Shown piece after piece: positions 53,383 through 60,877 of a stretch of DNA of 64,000 bases. The DNA comes from Bombiscardovia apis. GTDB lineage: Bacteria > Actinomycetota > Actinomycetes > Actinomycetales > Bifidobacteriaceae. The number at the start of each line of letters is the position of its first letter. Within the stretch, counting starts at the first letter, position 1. The stretch covers positions 682,001 to 746,000 of the forward strand of contig NZ_AP026800.1 in NCBI RefSeq assembly GCF_033095945.1. The letters run 5' to 3'. Both the position numbers and the translations under genes were made by a program. The notes under the pieces were generated by a model. The model saw only the letters and a program-made list of their open reading frames with translations, did not search any database and was not told the origin of the DNA.

Positions 53383-53426
53383 AGAGCAGGGTTAGTCAGA
53401 TTCTCTTACTTGGCTAGCCCTGCTCT
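53383..53426 (+). terminator. Hairpin between backbone pilin and sortase genes
   Basis: AGAGCAGGGTTA and TAGCCCTGCTCT pair over 12 bases with one G-T wobble around a 20-base loop, followed by TTCCGTTT. It can act as an attenuator that makes more pilin than sortase. Confidence 0.7.
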
Positions 53427-53540
53427 TTCCGTTTACAAGGGGGGCCAGTGTGGTTGTGCTGGTATTGCTGGTGTGAATGGGCAGAGTGGAGCGCTTTCGG
53501 GTATGCGGTGTGGGGTGTGGTTGAGTGAGGGGGTGTGTAA

Positions 53541-54635
53541 GTGGTAACGAGAAGTAAGCGGGGTGAGCGTTCACGAGTTCCGTACTGTTACTCGCATGAT
53601 AAGCCGCAGCGCAAGCCAACCAATGTGAGTAAGAGTCGAGAAGATAACAAGAGAGTGAAACCAGCTAATTCTGGTCGTGGCTCAGCCTTACTCGTCTTCG
53701 TCCTAGTGCTAGCCGGCACGGTGTCGTTGTTGTATCCCACGGCGAGTTCGTGGGTGGCGCAGTACGAGCAGTCCAGGCTGATAGCCCACGGCGTGCCCGA
53801 CTCGCGTAAAGAGGACCGGTCGAAAGCTAAGCGTGAGCTTGCTGTAGCACGCGCTTACAACGATGACCTGCATTCGGTGGCATCCTATCGGGCGAATACG
53901 AACCAGCCAGTGAGTAAAGCAGGTACAGACCAGCACGAACAATACTTGAAAGCATTAGACGCAGGCAACGGGTTGATGGCTCGCTTACAAATACCCGGCA
54001 TCCGTTTAGACTTGCCGGTTTACCATGGTACAAGTGATGACACGCTCTTACAGGGTATCGGCCATTTAGAGGGTACCAGCCTACCGGTCGGAGGCCAAGG
54101 CACACACGCCGTATTGACTGGTCACAGGGGTTTAGCCACGGCTACGATGTTTACGAACTTGAATCAGGTTAAACAGGGTGACCGGTTCACGCTATCTAGT
54201 TTTGGTGAAGTATTAACCTACGAAGTAGTTAGAACCCAGGTTGTTGACCCCGATCAGACACGGAGTTTGAAACCAGTTGAAGGCCAAGACCTGGTTACTT
54301 TGGTGACGTGTACTCCCTTGGGTGTGAACACGCAGCGTATTTTTGTTACCGGTCAGCGTATTTATCCCACGCCAGAGAAAGATAAGAAAGCCGCCGCCAC
54401 CCGCCCCACTATCCCCGATTTCCCCTATTGGACTCTTATTATTGCGGTAGTGTTCTTGGGTGACTCATATTGGCTGTACCGCAACCTGAAAACAGGGAAA
54501 CCGACAGTCCTAACCGGCACTATCCCCAATGGCCCCAAACACAAACACACACACCGTAAAACGGCCGCACATAAACAATCGAGCAAGCGGAGCCGAAAAA
54601 CTATCAAACCTCACCACCATGCGAACAATCACTAG
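53541..54635 (+). CDS. Class C sortase (pilus polymerase)
   Basis: A 364-residue membrane transpeptidase that joins pilin subunits. A GTG start at 53541 follows GAGGGGG. Basic N-terminus, helix near 48-66 (ALLVFVLVLAGTVSLLYP), catalytic domain with IPGIRLDLPVYHGT, His in VLTGHRGL (near 196), Cys in LVTCTPLG (near 257) and Arg in NTQRIFV, then a second helix (YWTLIIAVVFLGDSYWLY) and a His/Lys-rich tail (HKHTHRKTAAHKQ) that could bind metal. The lid motif DP(W/F/Y) of typical class C enzymes is not obvious. Confidence 0.92.
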   Translation: MVTRSKRGERSRVPYCYSHDKPQRKPTNVSKSREDNKRVKPANSGRGSALLVFVLVLAGTVSLLYPTASSWVAQYEQSRLIAHGVPDSRKEDRSKAKRELAVARAYNDDLHSVASYRANTNQPVSKAGTDQHEQYLKALDAGNGLMARLQIPGIRLDLPVYHGTSDDTLLQGIGHLEGTSLPVGGQGTHAVLTGHRGLATATMFTNLNQVKQGDRFTLSSFGEVLTYEVVRTQVVDPDQTRSLKPVEGQDLVTLVTCTPLGVNTQRIFVTGQRIYPTPEKDKKAAATRPTIPDFPYWTLIIAVVFLGDSYWLYRNLKTGKPTVLTGTIPNGPKHKHTHRKTAAHKQSSKRSRKTIKPHHHANNH

Positions 54636-54663
54636 TGAGTGAATAACCGATCAGGGCAGTCAG

Positions 54664-55302
54664 TCAGGCTCCAATAAGAGAAATGCGTTGATGGATGTGG
54701 TTGCCGGAGACAGCTTCATCAACCAGGCCTATAGCATAGTCGGCGTAGGAGATGGTGGATTCGCCGCGGTCATTGGTGGAGTATTCTTCACCGCGCAAGA
54801 GGTAGTGGCCGGTGCGAGGACCGTCGGCTACGAAGTTGGCGGCGGGGCTTACATACGTCCAGCGCACATCGTCGCGTAGGCGCAACTGCTCCAAGGTCTT
54901 GCCCATCATCGTAGAGAGGGGGAGGGCTTCCTTGGGGAAGTCGGCGCCGTCTTTGAGCTGCTGCGTGTGCTCGGGATTAGTGTAGAGACTGCCTGCGCCA
55001 CCGACCATGAGCAGACGGGTGTTGGTTCCGGAAAGCGCGTCAGCCAAATGCTTCATAGAGGTCATGTGCTCAGGCAAATCTTCTAGTTTGAAAGTGCCGA
55101 AAGCGTCGATAACTACGTCGAAGCCCTTCAAATCAGCAGTGGTGAGATCAAAGAGATCCTTGACTATAGCATGCTGGGCAGCGGTCTTGTTCTTGCTGCG
55201 CACCATCGCCGTTACGTCGATTCCACGGCCCACGGCCTCTTCCACAATCTTTGAGCCGGCCTTACCATTCGCAGCAACTACTGCCACCTTGAAATTTGCC
55301 AT
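54664..55302 (-). CDS. NAD(P)-binding NmrA/YwnB-like protein
   Basis: A 212-residue atypical short-chain dehydrogenase: KVAVVAANGKAGSKIVEEA (variant GxxGxxG, here ANGKAG), VTAMVRSKNK, VVIDAFGTF and RLLMVGGAGSL, then WTYVSPAANFVADGPRTGHY. ATG 55302 has AGGGTGG upstream. Possibly a redox sensor or quinone-related reductase; no catalytic Tyr-x3-Lys pair is obvious. Confidence 0.8.
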   Translation of the reverse strand: MANFKVAVVAANGKAGSKIVEEAVGRGIDVTAMVRSKNKTAAQHAIVKDLFDLTTADLKGFDVVIDAFGTFKLEDLPEHMTSMKHLADALSGTNTRLLMVGGAGSLYTNPEHTQQLKDGADFPKEALPLSTMMGKTLEQLRLRDDVRWTYVSPAANFVADGPRTGHYLLRGEEYSTNDRGESTISYADYAIGLVDEAVSGNHIHQRISLIGA

Positions 55303-55427
55303 TATTGCCACCCTTTTTTTTAGTGGGTCGCCAGCGGTGGTCGACCCGACCTACATCTACCTACTACCGTACACGTCTGAGACCTAAGTTTGCCCCACAA
55401 ACACAATATTTGCCACAGCGCGTAGGC

Positions 55428-55796
55428 TCACAGGGCCATGCCGAGTGCAAAACCAGCTGCTGTAGCTGCCAAGGGGCCCAGTATTGTAGAGGTCAGATAG
55501 AAGGCCGCCTGCCTGAGCTTGAGATGTTCGACAAGAGAAACTACCTCTACGGTAGCTGTCGAAAGCGTGGAAAACCCGCCAATGAGACCGGTAGCTAGCA
55601 GGAGATGGGTAGTGGGATCTATCACAAGACGGGCAAATAAGGCGGCAATCAATCCAGCAAAGAAAGAAGCAATCAGGTTAATCAATAAGGTGGAGAATGG
55701 GAAGCTGCCATGCCAAGTATTCTTAACGCTCGTATCAAGCAGATAGCGCAGGCCTGCACCCAGGCCACCGCATAAGCACACCAGTAACGCAGTCAT
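55428..55796 (-). CDS. crcB: Fluoride ion channel CrcB/Fluc, second subunit
   Basis: A 122-residue, four-helix membrane protein starting at ATG 55796 (MTALLVCLCGGLGAGLRYLL) that overlaps the stop of its partner as ATGA. Signature GLIGGFSTLSTATVEVV near residue 75, and NLIASFFAG. Paired Fluc subunits form a dual-topology heterodimer that exports fluoride. Confidence 0.93.
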   Translation of the reverse strand: MTALLVCLCGGLGAGLRYLLDTSVKNTWHGSFPFSTLLINLIASFFAGLIAALFARLVIDPTTHLLLATGLIGGFSTLSTATVEVVSLVEHLKLRQAAFYLTSTILGPLAATAAGFALGMAL

Positions 55797-56242
55797 TGCC
55801 TGCCTCCCCTGAGCTTGGCCAAGCGGCGACCACAGCGAGTGCCAAACCAAGCTAAGAATATGCAAGCTGCAAAACTGCCAACAAGATAGATAAGAGCCGA
55901 CCATAGGCGTTCATCTCTGGCGGTAGTAATCACTTCCACCATGAGTGCAGACAAGGTTGATAAGCCGCCGCACAAACCCATACCTAGGCCACGACCCATA
56001 TATTCTCGCCTGCGCTGGGGTATCCAAGCCGCTATAGAGAGGTATCCTGTCAGCAAGCCTAGTGCAGAGCAAGCCAAAATGTTAGCAATGAAAGTACCCG
56101 TGTAAAAATACCATGAGAAGTTGGGCAGGGCGGTGAGCAAGTAGCGCAAGCCAGTGCCAAGAGCTCCTCCTGCAATTACAACAATCAATAAGGGAAAATC
56201 GAAGCTCGGTGAATCCGAATCTGGGTGGGAAGGATTAAGCAC
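55793..56242 (-). CDS. crcB: Fluoride ion channel CrcB/Fluc, first subunit
   Basis: A 149-residue protein with a 15-residue acidic/Ser-rich N-terminus, four helices (IVVIAGGALGTGLRYLL..TFIANILACSALGLL..) and the signature LCGGLSTLSALMVEV. AGGAGAG precedes its ATG. First gene after the fluoride riboswitch. Confidence 0.93.
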   Translation of the reverse strand: MLNPSHPDSDSPSFDFPLLIVVIAGGALGTGLRYLLTALPNFSWYFYTGTFIANILACSALGLLTGYLSIAAWIPQRRREYMGRGLGMGLCGGLSTLSALMVEVITTARDERLWSALIYLVGSFAACIFLAWFGTRCGRRLAKLRGGRQ

Positions 56243-56339
56243 AGTCTCTCCTTTGGTGAGAGGAAGTATGCCTGCACGAGCAACCCGCCTGAAGCCAGAG
56301 CCTCAAGGACCACAAGTGCCGACACTCATCCTGTGAGTT

Positions 56340-56412
56340 GGTAGGAACTATCAGCACTTGCGGTTCAGAGCGGCCTTGTAGGGGCTAGCTCTCGGCGGGT
56401 TCCATCGCCGGT
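56340..56412 (-). promoter_or_regulatory. Fluoride riboswitch (crcB motif)
   Basis: On the minus strand CCGGCGATGGAACCCGCC is followed by GAGAGC..GCTCT, AACCGC and GTGCTGATAGTTCCTACC. The consensus of the fluoride riboswitch is GGCGATGG..CCGCC, then a variable stem, and (A)ACCGC..GCTGATG..TCCTAC; all three conserved pieces are here in order. It starts about 170 bases before the first crcB gene, the usual target. The terminator/antiterminator part is not clear to me. Confidence 0.92.
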
Positions 56413-56439
56413 TACTCCTAATTATACTGCGCCTTGAGG

Positions 56440-57804
56440 CTACTCCTCGTTGGACTGAGGGGTGGGCACCTTGTTTTCGGGGTCCAAGGTGAGGCGGTCG
56501 TCGTCCGCATCGTAGTCGAAGAGCTCGCCGTAGCGACCCCAGCCGATGGCGGTCTCGAATTGCTGGACAGCTTCCTTGTCGGAATGGTGGGCGCGCAGCA
56601 GATCCAGAATCAAGGAGCCGTGGAGGCTCTTGGACTCGGAATTCTTCAGAGCGCGATCGATGACCCTTACCAGCGGCACATGGTCCAAAATCATCGAGGA
56701 GAACATTTCCTTGGACTGCAAAATGTCTGCCTGCTGCCACTGCTTACCCAAATCGGTGAGACGTACGTGTCCGTTGTCGGCATCAAAAATGCCCATCATG
56801 AGACCAGCGTCGATAAGAGGGAAGAGGTCGTCCACTTCAAAGTTGAGAATGGCGGCCAAATCTGCCATATCGATGCCATCAGGATGATCGGTAACCACGT
56901 CAACCAAGCCTGCCAAACCGCCGGGAGTGGCATCGGGCAGTACCCTGTTGCTCAAGTCTTCCTCGCGTACTGAGTTGTTGAATGCTTCCTTGTCGCGCAC
57001 TGTGGTCTGGAGTTTACGGCGAATGTCTCCCTTGTCTGAGCGGCCCGTGAGTACGGCGTACAGGTAGTCAACAGTGTCCTGGAATTCCTCGGACTGCTTG
57101 TCTCGCGGGCGGCTCATCTTGATGGGCACTTCTGCAATCACGTGGCCGGGGTGGGATCCTAAGACCACCACGCGGTCGGCCATTTGCACAGCTTCCTCAA
57201 TGTTATGGGTCACCAGTAAAACTGACTTGATAGCATCGGATTCGGAAGACCATACGTTGAGCACTTCCTGGCGTAGATTCTCTGCAGTCAATACGTCGAG
57301 CGCAGAGAAAGGCTCATCCATAAAGAGTGCGTCTGGCTTCAAAACCAACGCGCGTGCAATGCCTACGCGCTGCTTCATACCGCCGGAGAGCTCCTTGGGA
57401 TAGGCGCTTTCAAAACCGTCTAAGCCAATAGCATCAATCGCTTCTAAGGCCAGCTTTTTCCTTGTAGCAGCTGGCACTCCGCGTGCTTGTAGCCCCAGTT
57501 CCACATTTGCTTCCACAGTCAGCCAAGGCATGAGTGCGAAGGTCTGGAATACTAGAGATACCCCTGGATTAGGGCCGCTCAGCTCCCGGCCGTGGTACTT
57601 TACCGAGCCCGAGCTGGCCGGAATCAAACCTGCAAGAATGCGAAGGAATGTTGACTTGCCGGCACCGGAGCGGCCCAAAACGGCTACGATTTCGCCCTCG
57701 TGCAGGGTGAAGGACATATCGTCCAAGACCTTCAATTCGTTGCCCTTGTCGGATTCGAATTCTTTGGTAACGTGGCTGGCTTCCAAGATGGTTGCTGTCT
57801 TCAT
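56440..57804 (-). CDS. ABC transporter ATPase with C-terminal AAA-associated domain (NitT/TauT-like)
   Basis: A 454-residue ATPase; ATG 57804 (MKTATILEASHVTKEF) is preferred to the ATG at 57837. Walker A GRSGAGKSTFLRIL, Q-loop LVFQTFALMPW, signature LSGGMKQRVGIARAL, Walker B ALFMDEPFSALD, H-loop LLVTHN. After about residue 260 follows the AAA-associated C-terminal domain (VLPDATPGGLAGLVDVV..LIDAGLMMGIFD..GWGRYGELFDYD). This ATPase type is usually called nitrate/sulfonate/bicarbonate-like by homology, but the riboswitch upstream suggests a metal link. Forms an operon with the fused permease upstream. Confidence 0.88.
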   Translation of the reverse strand: MKTATILEASHVTKEFESDKGNELKVLDDMSFTLHEGEIVAVLGRSGAGKSTFLRILAGLIPASSGSVKYHGRELSGPNPGVSLVFQTFALMPWLTVEANVELGLQARGVPAATRKKLALEAIDAIGLDGFESAYPKELSGGMKQRVGIARALVLKPDALFMDEPFSALDVLTAENLRQEVLNVWSSESDAIKSVLLVTHNIEEAVQMADRVVVLGSHPGHVIAEVPIKMSRPRDKQSEEFQDTVDYLYAVLTGRSDKGDIRRKLQTTVRDKEAFNNSVREEDLSNRVLPDATPGGLAGLVDVVTDHPDGIDMADLAAILNFEVDDLFPLIDAGLMMGIFDADNGHVRLTDLGKQWQQADILQSKEMFSSMILDHVPLVRVIDRALKNSESKSLHGSLILDLLRAHHSDKEAVQQFETAIGWGRYGELFDYDADDDRLTLDPENKVPTPQSNEE

Positions 57805-57858
57805 AGTAGGTTCTCGTTTCAAAAATTGTTCGTACATTATCGTGTAAATATTCGTGGT

Positions 57859-59622
57859 TCAGGTGAGGCTGTAGCGCTTTTGAGCCAAGGCCTGGATGGG
57901 ATACCAGAAGACTTTGTTGATAGCGACTACGAAGATGCTCATCACTGCTACTCCGGCAATAATCCTTGGTGTGTCACCGATAGTGGTGGCTTCAGCTATG
58001 TAGGAGCCCAAACCGTGGGCAGTTAAGGTGTCTTTACCGTAGGAGACCACTTCGGAGACGATTGATGCGTTCCAAGCGCCACCTGCGGCTGTAATGCCGC
58101 CAGTGCACCATGAGTTGAATACTCCGGGTAGAATCAAGGTCTTCCAACGCTGCCAAGCGGGTTGACGAAGGCTGCGTGACATCTCTCGTAGGTCATCGGG
58201 TATGGCCGAAGCTCCGGCAATGACGTTGAAGAGAATGTACCATTGAGTTCCCAAAGCCATGAGCAGGATGGAACCCCAGTTAATGTCAATGCGCCAAGCT
58301 AAGAACCACATGGTTACGAAGGGGAAGATGAAGTTGGCTGGGAAAGACGCGAAAATCTGTACTATAGGTTGCAGGATTCGAGAAAGCTTAGGATTCATGC
58401 CAATCATAGCGCCTATAGGTACCCAAATGATGGAGCTAACGGCGATAAGCAAGATAACTCGCAGCAAGGTTATAAAACCTAGGCCAAAGACTTCGCTAAC
58501 TTCTGCTAGGCCAAGTGTGGGCACGACCAAATCGTAAAGTTTCCACACCCCCCATACGCTAAGAGCTGCCAGCAGTAGAGCGTACGTCACATCTCCAATA
58601 TTGCGGCCCTTACTCTGCACTGCCCAGCGAGAACCAGTCCTACCAAGAGGTCGAGTAATGCTGTCGAAGAAAGCGGCTACGGGCCGGCCTATCTTAGCTA
58701 GGAAATCGTTGATTCCAGATAGCCGTAAGATTGTCAACACCGCGCTGCGCTTGGGGTCAGTTGATTCGCTCTGGGTAATTCTGAACTTTTCTGCCCAAGC
58801 GGTGAGCGGCTTCCATAGGAGGAAGTCAATCAAGATAACCACAATGACCATGGTGACGATAGCTAAACCGACCTTGCCTAAGTTTTGCTCGGCAGCTGCC
58901 TCCTCTACATAAGAGCCGATGCCAGGCAAAGCCATAGTGGTGTTGTTGACCGAAATCATCTCGGAAGCAGTCAGGAAGAACCAGCCGCCGCCCACGCTCA
59001 TCATGCAGTTCCAAAGCATAGGAATCGTGGAGAACGGTACGTCTAACTTCCAGAAGCGCTGCCAGCGGGTGAGGCGCAAGGAGCGAGCAGCCTCATCTAA
59101 TTCCGCGGGTTCATTGATTAAAGAGCCGTAGAAAGAGAATGTCATATTCCATGCTTGGCTAGTAAAAATAGCAAAGATAGAAGCTGCCTCCACTCCCATA
59201 ATAGAGCCGGGGAAGAGCACCAGCCAGATCGAGATGGTGGCTGAAAGGAAGCCTAAAATAGGCACCGACTGCAAAATGTCGAGCAGGGGAATCAGCACCG
59301 TGCGAGCGCGCTTGCTTCGCGCTGCTGCCAACCCATAAATGTAGGAAAAGACTAAGGAGATAAACAGGGCGATAAACATGCGCAAGACAGAGCGCAGGGC
59401 GTAGTAAGGCAGGTTTTTGGGATCGGTGGAAATGTGATCAGGGATGCCCTGTGGGCCTATCGGTGCTCCGATGGCGGGCAGGAGGTATCCTAAGGCTCCG
59501 AAAAATACCATGACGCCGATAATGACGACGATACTGGAAGCCAGTCGGGTGCTTCGTGAGGCTTGGCTGCGCTCGGTTGGAGCTGAAGCCAGAGCTCGCG
59601 AAGGAGTGGTGAACATAGTCAT
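57859..59622 (-). CDS. Fused double-domain ABC permease (COG4986 type)
   Basis: A 587-residue membrane protein containing two BPD_transp_1 permease halves of about six helices each. The two EAA loops are ELDEAARSLRLTRWQRFW (near 180) and LREMSRSLRQPAWQRWKT (near 475), both needed for contact with the ATPase. One polypeptide thus replaces a permease dimer. The start ATG 59622 follows AAAGAGA. No solute-binding protein is next to it; a large outer loop could serve or the protein may be coded elsewhere. Confidence 0.88.
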   Translation of the reverse strand: MTMFTTPSRALASAPTERSQASRSTRLASSIVVIIGVMVFFGALGYLLPAIGAPIGPQGIPDHISTDPKNLPYYALRSVLRMFIALFISLVFSYIYGLAAARSKRARTVLIPLLDILQSVPILGFLSATISIWLVLFPGSIMGVEAASIFAIFTSQAWNMTFSFYGSLINEPAELDEAARSLRLTRWQRFWKLDVPFSTIPMLWNCMMSVGGGWFFLTASEMISVNNTTMALPGIGSYVEEAAAEQNLGKVGLAIVTMVIVVILIDFLLWKPLTAWAEKFRITQSESTDPKRSAVLTILRLSGINDFLAKIGRPVAAFFDSITRPLGRTGSRWAVQSKGRNIGDVTYALLLAALSVWGVWKLYDLVVPTLGLAEVSEVFGLGFITLLRVILLIAVSSIIWVPIGAMIGMNPKLSRILQPIVQIFASFPANFIFPFVTMWFLAWRIDINWGSILLMALGTQWYILFNVIAGASAIPDDLREMSRSLRQPAWQRWKTLILPGVFNSWCTGGITAAGGAWNASIVSEVVSYGKDTLTAHGLGSYIAEATTIGDTPRIIAGVAVMSIFVVAINKVFWYPIQALAQKRYSLT

Positions 59623-59707
59623 AAGCAGTCTCTTTTCTTAATGCTGCTGTTTGGCTAGCCTCAAGCTTCCTCGCTGGCGCGCTCGATGCCCACCTATGCA
59701 TTCGTAA

Positions 59708-59836
59708 CTATCGAATGGAGGCTGAGAGCGTGAAAGGGAAGACTGATGAGGCTTGCATATTGCGTTGACGAATCTGATGCTGTAAGCAAGTGGTAAAAGT
59801 CGTATCGGTATAACTGTGATGCGGAACGTCGTCCAT
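59708..59836 (-). CDS. 42-residue leader peptide between M-box and ABC permease
   Basis: A short ORF starts at ATG 59836, 8 bases after a perfect AGGAGG, and reads MDDVPHHSYTDTTFTTCLQH.. to ..FPFTLSASIR, ending in TAG at 59708-59710. The SD is stronger than that of the transporter gene 85 bases downstream. It has no membrane helix or known motif. Position between riboswitch and transporter suggests a translated leader that couples riboswitch state to transporter expression. Confidence 0.6.
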   Translation of the reverse strand: MDDVPHHSYTDTTFTTCLQHQIRQRNMQASSVFPFTLSASIR

Positions 59837-59918
59837 GTACCCCACCTCCTTCTTCTCTAGTGCGTCTACGTCTGTGTAGGCATGAAGGACGGCATGAGAG
59901 GTAAAAGCTATTTACCTA

Positions 59919-60070
59919 GCTCCGGTCGTTCAAGTTTCGGCTTCGCATGGTATTCGGAATTGCATTAGTCCTCGCCTTGATTCGACGGGGACTGCTGACC
60001 AGCGCGGAGTGTCTCCATTCCTTTGCGGCAGCAACCCATGTCCATGTGGTAGCTTCGCCTACCGACTGCA
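59919..60070 (-). promoter_or_regulatory. Probable M-box (ykoK) magnesium riboswitch
   Basis: On the minus strand: GTCGGTAGGCGAAGCTACC, ATGGACATGGGTTGCTGCC, then a stem, GGTCAGCAGTCC, AAGGCGAGGACTAATGC and ACCATGCG..GGAGC. These match, in order, the ykoK/M-box pieces GUUAGGUGAGGCUCC, AUGGA..(A/G)CUGCUGCC, GGGUCAACAG, AAGGUGAUUUUUAAUGC and the 3' strand. Size (about 150) also fits. A 7-bp hairpin AGGTAAA/TTTACCT at 59899-59917 lies just after it and may be part of the switch. I could not verify P1 pairing base by base. Confidence 0.75.
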
Positions 60071-60093
60071 TGAACTAACTTAAAGCGCTAATT

Positions 60094-60110
60094 GTAACTT
60101 GTCAAGTTAC
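60094..60110. promoter_or_regulatory. Palindrome overlapping a -35 box before the M-box
   Basis: GTAACTTG-T-CAAGTTAC is a perfect 17-base palindrome. On the minus strand its centre reads TTGACA, and TAAGTT lies 17 bases further, giving a plausible promoter for the riboswitch transcript. A protein regulator may bind here. The rest of 59623-60244 holds only the leader ORF, riboswitch and the promoter of the next forward gene. Confidence 0.55.
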
Positions 60111-60244
60111 TTGAGCTGACAGAGGTAAGTGAATGCTTGCCCGGAGGTCTGCGCCCCGGGTGAGAATGTAGAGAAAGGATATGTGCTTACTTGCTTTAAT
60201 TAGTTGGCGCTTGGGTTGAATCTTGCATATATGAGGGGGTCGCA

Positions 60245-60877
60245 ATGAAAGCAGTAGCTATTACCGCAAATCCGGAAGTTGAGAGTCTTACCCAAGCGGT
60301 GGGCAGCGCCTTTCTCGACGGCGCTGCTGAGAGCGGTGCTTTGACCGACATGATTGACCTCCATGCAGAAGCTTTCAATCCGGTTTACTCCATGGAAGAT
60401 CGCCTACACTACTTGGGGCAGGGGCCTGTACCTGATGATGTAGCTGCTCTCCAAAGCCGCATTGAAGACGCAGATGTTATCGCTTTCGTCTTCCCGATGT
60501 ATTGGTTCTCCATGCCGGCCATTATGAAAGGCTTCTTTGATCGGGTGCTCTGCCGCGGGTTCTCGTACAATATTGATGGCACTCCGGGCGCTTTGGCAGG
60601 CAAAACAATTAAGCTGATTATTCTTTGCGGGGCTAGCGAGGGCAGCCACCGTATTGATGGGGTCGATAAAGCTATCGATGTGCAGATTTGCCAGCGTACC
60701 CTGAGGGATTACTGCGGTGTGCAAGACATCGAAAAAGTTTACCTCGATGGTCTCAATATGGGCGATCAAGATGAGCAGGTGCGCGAAGAAATGCGCAAGC
60801 GTTTGATTCGCATATCAGTCTTGGGTAGTCAAACAGCAGTCCAGACAGCTTCGCAAAAGCCGGAAGTGCAATCATGA
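60245..60877 (+). CDS. NAD(P)H:quinone reductase-like flavoprotein
   Basis: A 210-residue flavodoxin-fold protein: ITANPEVESLTQAVGSAF (FMN phosphate loop), IAFVFPMYWFSMPAIMKGFF (the P.YW...PA..KG..DR motif of NQO1/MdaB proteins) and DRVLCRGFSYN. GAGGGGG precedes the ATG. Overlaps the next gene by ATGA. Confidence 0.88.
   Translation: MKAVAITANPEVESLTQAVGSAFLDGAAESGALTDMIDLHAEAFNPVYSMEDRLHYLGQGPVPDDVAALQSRIEDADVIAFVFPMYWFSMPAIMKGFFDRVLCRGFSYNIDGTPGALAGKTIKLIILCGASEGSHRIDGVDKAIDVQICQRTLRDYCGVQDIEKVYLDGLNMGDQDEQVREEMRKRLIRISVLGSQTAVQTASQKPEVQS

Noticed and set aside
59438..59701. An 87-codon reverse ORF overlapping the permease start
   Set aside because: It overlaps the start of the clear permease gene in another frame, lacks an SD and has no family features.
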